DNA from: CAZIUL01 sp964542475
GTDB lineage: Bacteria; Planctomycetota; B15-G4; CAYZWU01
Direction of reading: 5' to 3'
Assembly: GCA_964542475.1 (NCBI GenBank)
Contig: CAZIUL010000086.1
Coordinates: 1-14,678, forward strand
DNA length: 14,678 nt
Position numbers and translations under genes: made by a program. The notes beneath the pieces were generated by a model, which worked only from the letters and a program-made list of their open reading frames with translations, did no database searches and was not told where the DNA came from. Position 1 is the first letter of the stretch, and every line of letters starts with the position of its first letter. Shown piece by piece: positions 7,970-14,677 of the stretch.

Positions 7970-8527
7970 ATGAAGATCGCCATGATCGGCGCGCACGGAG
8001 TCGGCAAAACAACGCTCTGCTTCGAAGCGGCAGCGTTTCTCAAGAAGCAGGACCTGAGCGTGGAGTTCGTCAAGGAGGTGGCCCGGTCCTGCCCGCTCCC
8101 TATTAACCGCGAGACCGACCTTATGGCACAGTCCTGGATCCTTCACACCCAGATCGCCGAGGAGATCAGGGCTGCGAACATGGCGTCTTACGTCCTGTGT
8201 GACCGAAGCGTCATCGACAACTACGCATACCTTATCCAGACTGCTGGAGAGCGGCCCGAACTGGACGCCCTGGTCAAATCGTGGATGAAGAGCTACGATC
8301 ACCTGTGGAAAGTACCCATCACATCGCACCCCACCTACGACGGCATCCGGGACACCGACATCCGGTTTCAGAAAGAGATAGACATACAAGTCAGCCGGCT
8401 GCTCGAGAAGCACGACATTCCGCACAGAATCCTGAATCCGGGCATGGACAGGGACAAATGGATCGATGATATCACCGGTGTGCTTGTGCCTGACGGCACT
8501 GTGCAGAAAAGGCTTTTTGCCGAGTGA
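7970..8527 (+). CDS. P-loop AAA_28-type ATPase/nucleoside or nucleotide kinase
   Basis: This is a 185-residue soluble protein. The Walker A loop is GAHGVGKTT (7-15). FVKEVARS (33-40) matches the EVAR segment typical of the AAA_28/NadR-like kinase group. LCDRSVIDNYAYL (76-88) supplies Asp78 and the DRS substrate-side motif. DGIRDTDIRFQKEID (124-138) has Arg residues placed like the lid arginines of this fold, and the C-terminus is short. The fold and ATP binding are clear; the phosphoryl acceptor is not (a nucleoside, ribosylnicotinamide-like or other small molecule). ATG 7970 follows TAAGGA by about 9 bases, which decides the start although the frame stays open upstream to the assembly gap. 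It stands alone and converges on the M28 peptidase gene with 26 bases between. Confidence 0.85.
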   Translation: MKIAMIGAHGVGKTTLCFEAAAFLKKQDLSVEFVKEVARSCPLPINRETDLMAQSWILHTQIAEEIRAANMASYVLCDRSVIDNYAYLIQTAGERPELDALVKSWMKSYDHLWKVPITSHPTYDGIRDTDIRFQKEIDIQVSRLLEKHDIPHRILNPGMDRDKWIDDITGVLVPDGTVQKRLFAE

Positions 8528-8553
8528 GACTATACAATCAAGTCTGACCGATA

Positions 8554-10440
8554 TCAGCCCCTGCCGCCGAGCACCATGTCAACCTCCAACTCCTCGTCCT
8601 TTCGCTGAAAGCGAACCTTTACCGTGTCGCCGGGTTTTCGGCTGCGGATTATTGAAAAAAGATCTCTCATGCCTTTCAGCTCGGTCCCGTCCACATCGAT
8701 TAGAACATCACCGATCTGGAAGCCTGCTTTTTCAGCTCCGCCTCCCGCGGTCAACTCCGTGATACGGAGCCCGGTCTTGTTCTCGCCGACCGGCTCGACC
8801 ATCAGGCCGAACCTCGCCCTGGGCCTCCCGCGCGAAGAACGCTCCTGCTTCACGAAGCTGAGGGGTTCATCCCGATCCGCAACGAGTAGCACGGTTTTGA
8901 ACGCCACCTTCAGGATCTCAACAGCGCCGTTCATGTCGCACCGGTCCACATCATCGTCCGGTGTGTGGTAAGCGGAATGGATCCCCGTGAAGAAGAAAAG
9001 GACCGGTATGTTACTTGCCAGGAACGAAGCCTGGTCCGAGCCGCCGAACCCCCCGCCGCTGTGACTGAAAGCGATCGAGGATCCGTTTTCTGCGGCACCG
9101 AGGAGCTCTTCCCACTCTTTCGAGCTGGCCGTTCCCATGATGCTGCATTTGCCTTGCTCCGAGTGAGCGATCATGTCCATGTTGATCATGGCCACGGTTT
9201 TTTCCAATGGAAAGACCGGGTTTTTTACGTAGTACCTAGATCCGATGAGCCCCTTCTCCTCCGCGTCGTAGAGCTGAAACAGTATGGAGCGCTTCGGTTT
9301 GAGACCGGCTTCGACGAACGCTTCCGCCATTTCAACAACCCCCACCGAGCCGGATGCGTTGTCGTCAGCGCCGTTGTGCACCTCTCCCTTCCGGTCGGGC
9401 GTCCTGCTGCCGTACGAGCCGAGTCCCAGGTGATCGTAGTGCGCGCCCACCACAACGACCTCCTCCTTCAGGAGCGGATCCGAACCCTCTAACAGCCCCA
9501 TCACGTTGCGGGCTCTTGCCAGCTCTCCGACTGTAGCGGACAGGCTGAAACGCGTAATGCCGAGCCTCTTGGAAGCGGGCCTCGCCTTGGCGTCTATCTT
9601 CTCCTGAAGCTGCTGTATGGTAAGCCCCGATGCTTCGAGCAGGCTGTCAGCCACGTTCCTGCGCACATGTATCATGGGTATTGTCGAGCCGCGGGAAGCG
9701 GTTGTGGACAAGTTACTCAGCGGATCCATGTCCGGATCGTGATGGAGCGGTCCGTTCACGAAAAGGAGAGCCGCCGCCCCGTGCTCCGACGCGTTCTTGA
9801 GCTTGGAGTTGAAAAAGGAATGGCTCGTGTTTTTCGCCCCGTTCCATGCCGACTCCCTGTTCATCTCCTGGGGCTCGTACCGCAGTATCAGCACAGCCTT
9901 GCCGCTCGCGTCGATTCCTTCGTAGTCGTCGTACTCGTACTTCGGAGCGGTGATGCCGTAACCCGCGAATACGACCTCCACACTGTCAAGGCTGACCTTC
10001 TCGCACCCGCCCAGTAGCGCCCAATCCTTCCCGTATTCGAACTCGATATCCCCCACTGCGAATCGGGCCCCATCGAACAGCCCTCTTTTCCCGCCCCTGT
10101 CCAGGTATTGGAAATAGGAACGTTTTCCCTCGATAACGTCACCAACCGGGAGCAGGCCCAGGCTCTGGAACTGCGCCGCAGCATAGTTGCCGGCCTCTAT
10201 GCTCCCGGGAGTTCCCGGCTCACGACCGCCCCTGTCGTCACACGACCACCACTCGAGCTCCCCCGCGTACTCGGTCTTCTCCAGGGTGAAAAGCGCTATT
10301 TCGACCTCGGGACGTTGGAGTGTTATGGAGTCGGCTGCGTCTGCGCTTGCGGTTGCGACAGCAATCGAAACGAAAAGAAAAACCGCCGGGAGTATTTGGC
10401 AACAAAACGAAACAGAACGAAACAGCTTGAGCTTTCGCAT
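8554..10440 (-). CDS. Secreted M28 zinc aminopeptidase with PA and PDZ domains
   Basis: This 628-residue exported metallopeptidase should remove N-terminal residues from peptides using two zinc ions. The signal peptide spans about residues 1-35 (core ILPAVFLFVSIAVATASA). A protease-associated (PA) insert lies around 150-270 (VVFAGYGI, GKAVLILRYEP, EHGAAALLFVNGP). The M28 core, about 310-520, carries the complete ligand set: His334 and Asp336 in GAHYDH, Asp359 in NGADDNASG, the catalytic Glu394 and zinc ligand Glu395 in YDAEEKGLIGS, Asp422 in MDMIAH and His492 in AYHTPDDD. A C-terminal PDZ domain (about 543-628: ITELTAGGGAEKAGFQIGDVLIDVDG) may guide substrates or a partner. ATG 10440 follows AAGGA by about 9 bases and begins the signal peptide; the longer in-frame start at 10509 has no such support. 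It is divergent from dodecin. Confidence 0.96.
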   Translation of the reverse strand: MRKLKLFRSVSFCCQILPAVFLFVSIAVATASADAADSITLQRPEVEIALFTLEKTEYAGELEWWSCDDRGGREPGTPGSIEAGNYAAAQFQSLGLLPVGDVIEGKRSYFQYLDRGGKRGLFDGARFAVGDIEFEYGKDWALLGGCEKVSLDSVEVVFAGYGITAPKYEYDDYEGIDASGKAVLILRYEPQEMNRESAWNGAKNTSHSFFNSKLKNASEHGAAALLFVNGPLHHDPDMDPLSNLSTTASRGSTIPMIHVRRNVADSLLEASGLTIQQLQEKIDAKARPASKRLGITRFSLSATVGELARARNVMGLLEGSDPLLKEEVVVVGAHYDHLGLGSYGSRTPDRKGEVHNGADDNASGSVGVVEMAEAFVEAGLKPKRSILFQLYDAEEKGLIGSRYYVKNPVFPLEKTVAMINMDMIAHSEQGKCSIMGTASSKEWEELLGAAENGSSIAFSHSGGGFGGSDQASFLASNIPVLFFFTGIHSAYHTPDDDVDRCDMNGAVEILKVAFKTVLLVADRDEPLSFVKQERSSRGRPRARFGLMVEPVGENKTGLRITELTAGGGAEKAGFQIGDVLIDVDGTELKGMRDLFSIIRSRKPGDTVKVRFQRKDEELEVDMVLGGRG

Positions 10441-10488
10441 CTCTCTCTTCCTTGTTTCTCGAGCTGAATGAATGGGGTGCTGAAACCC

Positions 10489-10494
10489 ATTATA
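10489..10494 (-). promoter_or_regulatory. Perfect -10 box for the M28 peptidase gene
   Basis: On the minus strand the bases here read TATAAT, a perfect -10 hexamer, which would start transcription near 10482, about 40 bases before ATG 10440. No good -35 lies 16-18 bases upstream (TACTTG is the best at 17), so an activator or a weak basal promoter is likely. Confidence 0.45.
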
Positions 10495-10527
10495 TGTTTT
10501 CGGTACCAAAACAAGTACAGAAAATGT

Positions 10528-10555
10528 GTGACGCCGTCCTTATCTACGCTATGCT
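10528..10555 (+). promoter_or_regulatory. Weak sigma-70-like promoter for dodecin
   Basis: GTGACG (10528-10533) and TATGCT (10550-10555), 16 bases apart, each match consensus at 4 of 6 positions. A second possible -10, TATGAC preceded by TGG, follows at 10558-10563. Any transcript from here to dodecin must pass through the hairpin and T-tract at 10573-10596. Confidence 0.3.
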
Positions 10556-10572
10556 GGTATGACAGTTTTACT

Positions 10573-10596
10573 ACAGGGCCGGAGGCTGTTTTTTTT
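10573..10596 (+). terminator. Terminator-like hairpin with T8 in the dodecin leader
   Basis: ACAGGGCC-GGA-GGCTGT forms a 6-bp stem with a two-G bulge on the 5' arm, running straight into eight T (10589-10596). This is the shape of an intrinsic terminator reading rightward, yet no rightward gene lies upstream: the neighbour on the left is the divergent peptidase gene. It therefore sits in the leader of dodecin as a candidate attenuator, or ends a short unannotated RNA. The stem is short, so strength is uncertain. Confidence 0.45.
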
Positions 10597-10613
10597 GTCA
10601 CCGGCTTATCCAC

Positions 10614-10629
10614 CCTTTCCACTGAAAGG
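10614..10629 (+). promoter_or_regulatory. Hairpin overlapping the dodecin ribosome binding site
   Basis: CCTTTC-CACT-GAAAGG is a perfect 6-bp stem with a 4-base loop. Its 3' arm contains most of the Shine-Dalgarno sequence GAAAGGAG (10624-10631), which lies 6 bases before ATG 10638. Folding would hide the ribosome binding site, so translation of dodecin could depend on this structure. Confidence 0.45.
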
Positions 10630-10637
10630 AGAGCGAA

Positions 10638-10853
10638 ATGGCTGAAAGCGTCTACAAGGTGATCGAGCTGGTGGGAACCAGCACGGACTCGTGGGAAAAG
10701 GCCGCCCAGGCCGCCATCGACCTTGCGTCCAAGAACCTAAGGGATCTCCGCATCGCCGAGATCGCAGATCTGGACATGCAGATCGAGGACGGCAAGATCC
10801 GCGCATACCGCGCCAAGGTCAAGGTCTCATTCAAGTATGAGGGAAACGACTAA
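10638..10853 (+). CDS. Dodecin family protein (non-canonical flavin site)
   Basis: This 71-residue protein has normal dodecin length, fold pattern and landmarks: YKVIELVGTS (6-15), the helix SWEKAAQAAIDLASKNL (18-34) and the closing strand KVKVSFKYE (60-68). Dodecins form hollow cytoplasmic dodecamers that store or buffer flavins. Aligned by eye to Thermus dodecin, the tryptophan that stacks on the isoalloxazine ring (LDWFEV) is Ile39 here (LRIAEI). The usual arginine in the following strand is Asp46, and the flavin-contacting Gln (EYQV) is Arg58 (AYRA). Trp19 is elsewhere, in the helix. So family membership is clear but flavin binding is doubtful. AAAGGAG 6 bases before ATG 10638 fixes the start, and that site lies in a hairpin. 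The last 17 bases overlap the sulfatase-like gene, suggesting translational coupling. Confidence 0.93.
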   Translation: MAESVYKVIELVGTSTDSWEKAAQAAIDLASKNLRDLRIAEIADLDMQIEDGKIRAYRAKVKVSFKYEGND

Positions 10854-13338
10854 GAGCGCCCATCCGTTCATTCGATGGATTCTTAGCCCGGTGCATGCCG
10901 CTGCCATGGCCCTGTTGCTTGTGATTGCAGCGGCTTGCTCCGGTTGCTCAGACAAGCGGGAAAACAGTTCTCCCGTTTCCATCATCAGGCTGGCTGATTC
11001 CGAACTCATCGAATCGATCGAATCCTGCGCCGCGACCTCCGCTCCCCAGGCGGCCGGAGGAGCGGCTTCCATCTATATGGACAGCGCTTTCGAATGGCAC
11101 CTTTTCGCTGTCCCGCTCGAACTGAAGGACACCCGGGCTCCGGATCCGATCAACCTGCCCGATGTCTTACCGAAACAAAGAAATCGCCTTCTCATCGTAC
11201 CCGATTCCGGCATCGCTGCGATCGTGTCTGCCCGGCCGAACATGGGCGTGCTCCTGGAGTTCGCGGGAGATTTCGGACCGGGAGGCAGCCTAAAGGTATC
11301 CGTGGCCGGGCTCTCGGCAAGGCTTGACCTGCCCGGCGACAACAGGGCCGGGGCACTGCGGCAATGCCTCAAGCGGTTCGCGCAGAACATCACCGATATC
11401 GAGCTCAAAAAAGCTGATGAGGTTTTTCGCGGCTCTGTAATCACCAAATCCGAAACACGAGCGCTCGCGCTCATGATCTATTCCCGCAAGGGACAAAAGG
11501 GCTGGTTTGAACGGATCAGGATGAGCTATCCCGAATCCGGGCTCGAGCACAAACCCGGCGGACCCGGTGCCCACGGCACTAGCAATGCTCCGGATGCCCT
11601 GGTCGCGGCAACCAGCCTTGAAGGGATACTGAGGCCTTCCCTGCTCATTCCACCCGGCACGAAAATCGCTTTCAAGAAGATCCGCCTCCCTGAGCAGCCT
11701 GAGTTCAGCTGTTTCCTGGGGCAGCCGGTTGATGCGGGAGATACGTTGAAGGTCAGGGTGTTCGCAAAGGACGAGGAAGACACTGTTCACGACATATTTT
11801 CAGGACATCCGGACCGCGTGGGAGGCTGTTGGGTGAAGGTCGACAGGAACCTCGCCGGTCTTGCGGGCCGGACCGTCCGCCTCTTTGCCGCCTGTGAGAA
11901 AGATACCGGAGATGAAAACGATGCCGTAGACGCGGGCTCATCCGTTGCAGCCCTGGGTTCACCGTTGATCAGGCCGGGCGCAGGCAAACGGCCCGAAAAC
12001 AGGATGAACGTGGTTCTGATCTCTCTGGACACACTGCGGTACGACCACCTTGGGTGTTACGGATATGACCGCCCCGTGAGCCCGAACCTTGACCGAATGG
12101 CATCTGAAGGGGCGCTCTTCAGACGCGCGTACGCCCATGCCCCTTACACGCTGCCTTCGCACGCTTCGCTGTTCACATCGCTCTACCCATCGGCCCACGG
12201 CGCGGAGAGAGAGGATGGCTCGCTCCCCGGCGGAGCAAGGCTGCTGCCGGAGATCCTGGCACAAAACGGATACGACACGGCTTCGTTCACCGGTGGCGGT
12301 TTTGTGTCTCACGAGTTCGGTTTTCACAGGGGCTTCGACCTTTGCTGTGAGGTTGACCCGCTTGGGGACAGGTACATGAGCGGTGTTCCCATTAACATTA
12401 AAAAGCTCCGGGACGGATCCATGGGATCGCTGCCCGCTGCCTTCTCGTGGATCGATGAGATGAGGAACCGGCCTTTCTTCCTCTTTCTCCACACCTTCAT
12501 GGTTCATGATTACCTGCCACGGAAAGAGCACGCGGAAGCGTTCAACAAGGAACAGCCGGGAGGTCTCGGAGCCGACAGGAAAACGGTTTCCAGGCTGCGG
12601 AAAAAGTGGCTTGCCGAAAACGAGATTTCCGATGTAGAGCTGGCGTTTCTCGTGAACATGTACGACGCTTCCATCCGAGCGGCAGACGAGATGATCGGCG
12701 AGCTGCTCGCGCATCTCGATACGCTCGGGATCGGTGACAAGACGCTTGTTATCGTGACATCCGACCACGGCGAGGAGTTTCTCGACCACGGTGACATGTT
12801 CCACAAGAACACGCTGTACGAGGAGATGATCCGCATACCGCTCATCATGCGCATCCCCGGAGCGGATGAAAGGGCCGAGATAAACGGGTGTGTTCGACAT
12901 GTGGATATCATGCCGACCGTGCTGGATCTGCTCGGCATCCAGCCGGACCGCTCCTTTCAGGGATGCTCGCTGCTTCCCCTGCTGAACGGTGAGGAAAGCG
13001 GGGAAAGGTTCGTGTTCGCCGAGGTGGACCTCCCCGGGTGCTCCCGAAGAAAATGCGTTATCAGGAACGGTTGGAAGTACATCGCCGGAGACACGGACGA
13101 AGCCCTCACTCGCCCGGCTGCATCTCGTGTTGAGCTCTTCAATGTAAACAATGATCCGCAAGAGAAAAACATGCTATACGAAGCGAATCCGCTGATCGGC
13201 AACGGACTCGACAGCTTCCTCAAGAGCATAGAAAAAAAGACCGAGCCGCTGCGTGAAAAACTGAACCCGGGAAAAACGGGATCGTCGGCGCTGTCCCCCG
13301 AGCTGTTGGAGATGCTGCGTCAGCAGGGGTATCTGTAG
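10837..13338 (+). CDS. Sulfatase-superfamily (alkaline phosphatase fold) lipoprotein-like hydrolase
   Basis: This is an 833-residue protein. A basic N-terminus and hydrophobic stretch (MALLLVIAAACSGCS, about 24-38) with Cys34 and Cys37 look like a lipoprotein signal, though neither lipobox is ideal. Residues 40-385 match no family I recognise and have a beta-rich look. The sulfatase domain begins near 390: LISLDTLRYDHLGCYGY supplies metal-site Asp398, and VTSDHGEEFLDHGDMFHK supplies Asp643, His644 and His656. The nucleophile segment reads YTLPSHASLFTS. Thr438 takes the place of the Cys or Ser converted to formylglycine, and His442 the place of the signature Arg. It is therefore unlikely to be a classic FGly sulfatase; phosphoesterase or transferase chemistry with Thr is possible. 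ATG 10837 lies inside dodecin and has only a weak AAGG site, so coupled translation is likely; ATG 10906 is the alternative start. Confidence 0.88.
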   Translation: MRETTKSAHPFIRWILSPVHAAAMALLLVIAAACSGCSDKRENSSPVSIIRLADSELIESIESCAATSAPQAAGGAASIYMDSAFEWHLFAVPLELKDTRAPDPINLPDVLPKQRNRLLIVPDSGIAAIVSARPNMGVLLEFAGDFGPGGSLKVSVAGLSARLDLPGDNRAGALRQCLKRFAQNITDIELKKADEVFRGSVITKSETRALALMIYSRKGQKGWFERIRMSYPESGLEHKPGGPGAHGTSNAPDALVAATSLEGILRPSLLIPPGTKIAFKKIRLPEQPEFSCFLGQPVDAGDTLKVRVFAKDEEDTVHDIFSGHPDRVGGCWVKVDRNLAGLAGRTVRLFAACEKDTGDENDAVDAGSSVAALGSPLIRPGAGKRPENRMNVVLISLDTLRYDHLGCYGYDRPVSPNLDRMASEGALFRRAYAHAPYTLPSHASLFTSLYPSAHGAEREDGSLPGGARLLPEILAQNGYDTASFTGGGFVSHEFGFHRGFDLCCEVDPLGDRYMSGVPINIKKLRDGSMGSLPAAFSWIDEMRNRPFFLFLHTFMVHDYLPRKEHAEAFNKEQPGGLGADRKTVSRLRKKWLAENEISDVELAFLVNMYDASIRAADEMIGELLAHLDTLGIGDKTLVIVTSDHGEEFLDHGDMFHKNTLYEEMIRIPLIMRIPGADERAEINGCVRHVDIMPTVLDLLGIQPDRSFQGCSLLPLLNGEESGERFVFAEVDLPGCSRRKCVIRNGWKYIAGDTDEALTRPAASRVELFNVNNDPQEKNMLYEANPLIGNGLDSFLKSIEKKTEPLREKLNPGKTGSSALSPELLEMLRQQGYL

Positions 13339-13349
13339 GAAGGAGCCGG

Positions 13350-13371
13350 TATAGCATGCCTATAGCATGCC
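13350..13371. repeat. Perfect 11-bp tandem repeat (TATAGCATGCC x2)
   Basis: Two adjacent identical copies lie at 13350-13360 and 13361-13371, each containing the palindrome GCATGC, and the array is flanked by CCGG on both sides. It begins 11 bases after the sulfatase-like gene stops and ends 5 bases before a promoter-like TTGAAA. The 11-base period places both copies on nearly the same face of the helix, as expected for a regulator binding site. Confidence 0.6.
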
Positions 13372-13376
13372 CGGTA

Positions 13377-13405
13377 TTGAAAAAGAGCAGGCTCTGCTTT
13401 ATATC
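13377..13405 (+). promoter_or_regulatory. Sigma-70-like promoter for the DUF1080 gene
   Basis: TTGAAA (13377-13382) and TATATC (13400-13405) are separated by exactly 17 bases. Transcription would begin near 13412, about 44 bases before ATG 13456. A small hairpin-forming inverted repeat (AGCAG-GCT-CTGCT, 13386-13398) lies in the spacer and could be an operator. The 11-bp tandem repeat is directly upstream. Confidence 0.45.
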
Positions 13406-13455
13406 TACAAGCTGTAACAATTCAGGCGCTGTTCTTTTTTCTGGGTTGCTGAACC

Positions 13456-14562
13456 ATGAAAAGTACACTTTGTCCCGGCTATCGGTTGTTCCTGCTCTTG
13501 GTAACGCTCTTCTTCGCGATCGAGGTTTTCTGCCTTCAAGACGCTGCAGCCCAGACCAGACCGAGGTGGAAGGCGCACGACCCCAGGCGGCCGCGTCCTC
13601 GTGTTGTGACGACCGCGCCCATGGACAGGCAGGCACCTGCTCCATCTGATGCGGTTGTTCTTTTCGATGGAACCGATCTTTCGAAGTGGCGCAGCGAGGA
13701 CGAGGGAATGGCCTCCTGGCCCGTTGAGGATGGGGCCATGGCTGCGATCGGCAAGGGCGAGGACATCTTCACGATCCAACCTTTCGGCGATGTCCAGCTG
13801 CACGTGGAGTGGGCCGCTCCAGCACCCCCGAGGGGAAAGGGGCAGGGCCGGGGCAACAGCGGGATCTTCCTGATGGGGCTTTACGAGGTTCAGGTGCTCG
13901 ACTCGTACCAAAACGACACCTACGCGGACGGGCAGGCTGCAGCGATCTACGGTCAGCATCCGCCCCTGGTGAACGCCTGCCGCCCGCCGGGACAGTGGCA
14001 GTCATACGACATCGTTTTCCGCCGGCCCCGGTTTCTTGCAGACGGCACGCTGTCAACGCCCGCAAGGATGACCGTGTTTCACAACAACGTCCTCGTGCAG
14101 GACGGGGCCGTGTTCCTTGGCCCAACCATGTGGCTGCAGCATCTCCCGTACAAGCCCCACCTTGACAAGCTGCCCATCTCGCTTCAGGACCACGGCAACC
14201 CGGTGCGGTACCGGAACATCTGGGTGCGGGAGCTTCGCGAATGGAACGAGCCCGGCCCGGCCGGATACGACATGCCGCCCGTGATAACGCTCACTCCTGA
14301 AGCGCTCGCCCGCTACGAGGGCAGGTTCAAGTACAGCCCCGATTCCGAGTCCGACTATGTCATCAAAAGCGATGGTAGCCGGCTCCATTGCATCTTCGGA
14401 AAAAAACGCGCAAGAGTGGATCTTGTGCCGCATTCGACAATCAAATTCTCCATACGCCGAACATCCGCGCATGTGGAGTTCGATCTTGACGGGGACGGCA
14501 ATGCCACAGCCATCACCTTCCACGTGGCCGGCAGCTCATTCGAGGTAAAAAGAGTGGAATGA
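13456..14562 (+). CDS. Secreted DUF1080 (3-keto-disaccharide hydrolase family) protein with DUF3471-like C-terminal domain
   Basis: This is a 368-residue exported protein. The signal peptide covers about residues 1-33 (core LFLLLVTLFFAIEVF, ending DAAAQ), followed by a basic Pro-rich linker (RPRWKAHDPRRPRPR). The DUF1080 concanavalin-like domain spans about 66-262 with textbook landmarks: VVLFDGTDLSKW (67-78), RGNSGIFLMGLYEVQVLDSY (132-151), AAIYGQHPPLVNA (162-174), PGQWQSYDIVF (178-188) and LQDHGNPVRYRNIWVREL (243-260). Some members hydrolyse 3-keto-glycosides; others are uncharacterised. Residues 278-368 read like DUF3471: LARYEGRFKY, LVPHSTIKFSI, EFDLDGDGNATAITF. That module usually sits behind serine-hydrolase domains, so its presence here is uncommon. 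No good Shine-Dalgarno precedes ATG 13456, but the signal peptide supports it. It has its own promoter-like sequence 117 bases after the sulfatase-like gene. Confidence 0.92.
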   Translation: MKSTLCPGYRLFLLLVTLFFAIEVFCLQDAAAQTRPRWKAHDPRRPRPRVVTTAPMDRQAPAPSDAVVLFDGTDLSKWRSEDEGMASWPVEDGAMAAIGKGEDIFTIQPFGDVQLHVEWAAPAPPRGKGQGRGNSGIFLMGLYEVQVLDSYQNDTYADGQAAAIYGQHPPLVNACRPPGQWQSYDIVFRRPRFLADGTLSTPARMTVFHNNVLVQDGAVFLGPTMWLQHLPYKPHLDKLPISLQDHGNPVRYRNIWVRELREWNEPGPAGYDMPPVITLTPEALARYEGRFKYSPDSESDYVIKSDGSRLHCIFGKKRARVDLVPHSTIKFSIRRTSAHVEFDLDGDGNATAITFHVAGSSFEVKRVE

Positions 14563-14657
14563 ACCTGCGCTGGGCTGACAGGGCCGCTTGTTTCATACTC
14601 TTTGTAGCGAGGTACCGTAAACTGTGTTGTGGCAAGGCGCATGTCAGGAGCATGGAG

Positions 14658-14677
14658 GGCGCCGCTTTGTCGGCGCC
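14658..14677. repeat. GC-rich hairpin at the window edge (possible terminator or dispersed repeat)
   Basis: GGCGCCG-CTTTGT-CGGCGCC is a perfect 7-bp all-GC stem with a 6-base loop, about 95 bases after the DUF1080 stop. The window ends at 14678, so a following T-tract cannot be seen. It could be the terminator of the DUF1080 gene or part of a repetitive extragenic palindrome. Confidence 0.45.

Noticed and set aside
8527..8545. Inverted repeat AGACT/AGTCT between the kinase and peptidase genes
   Set aside because: Only 5 bp with a 9-base loop and no T-run; too weak to call a bidirectional terminator.
11959..13161. 400-residue minus-strand frame opposite the sulfatase-like gene
   Set aside because: It lies entirely over the conserved sulfatase domain and has no recognisable motifs or start signals.
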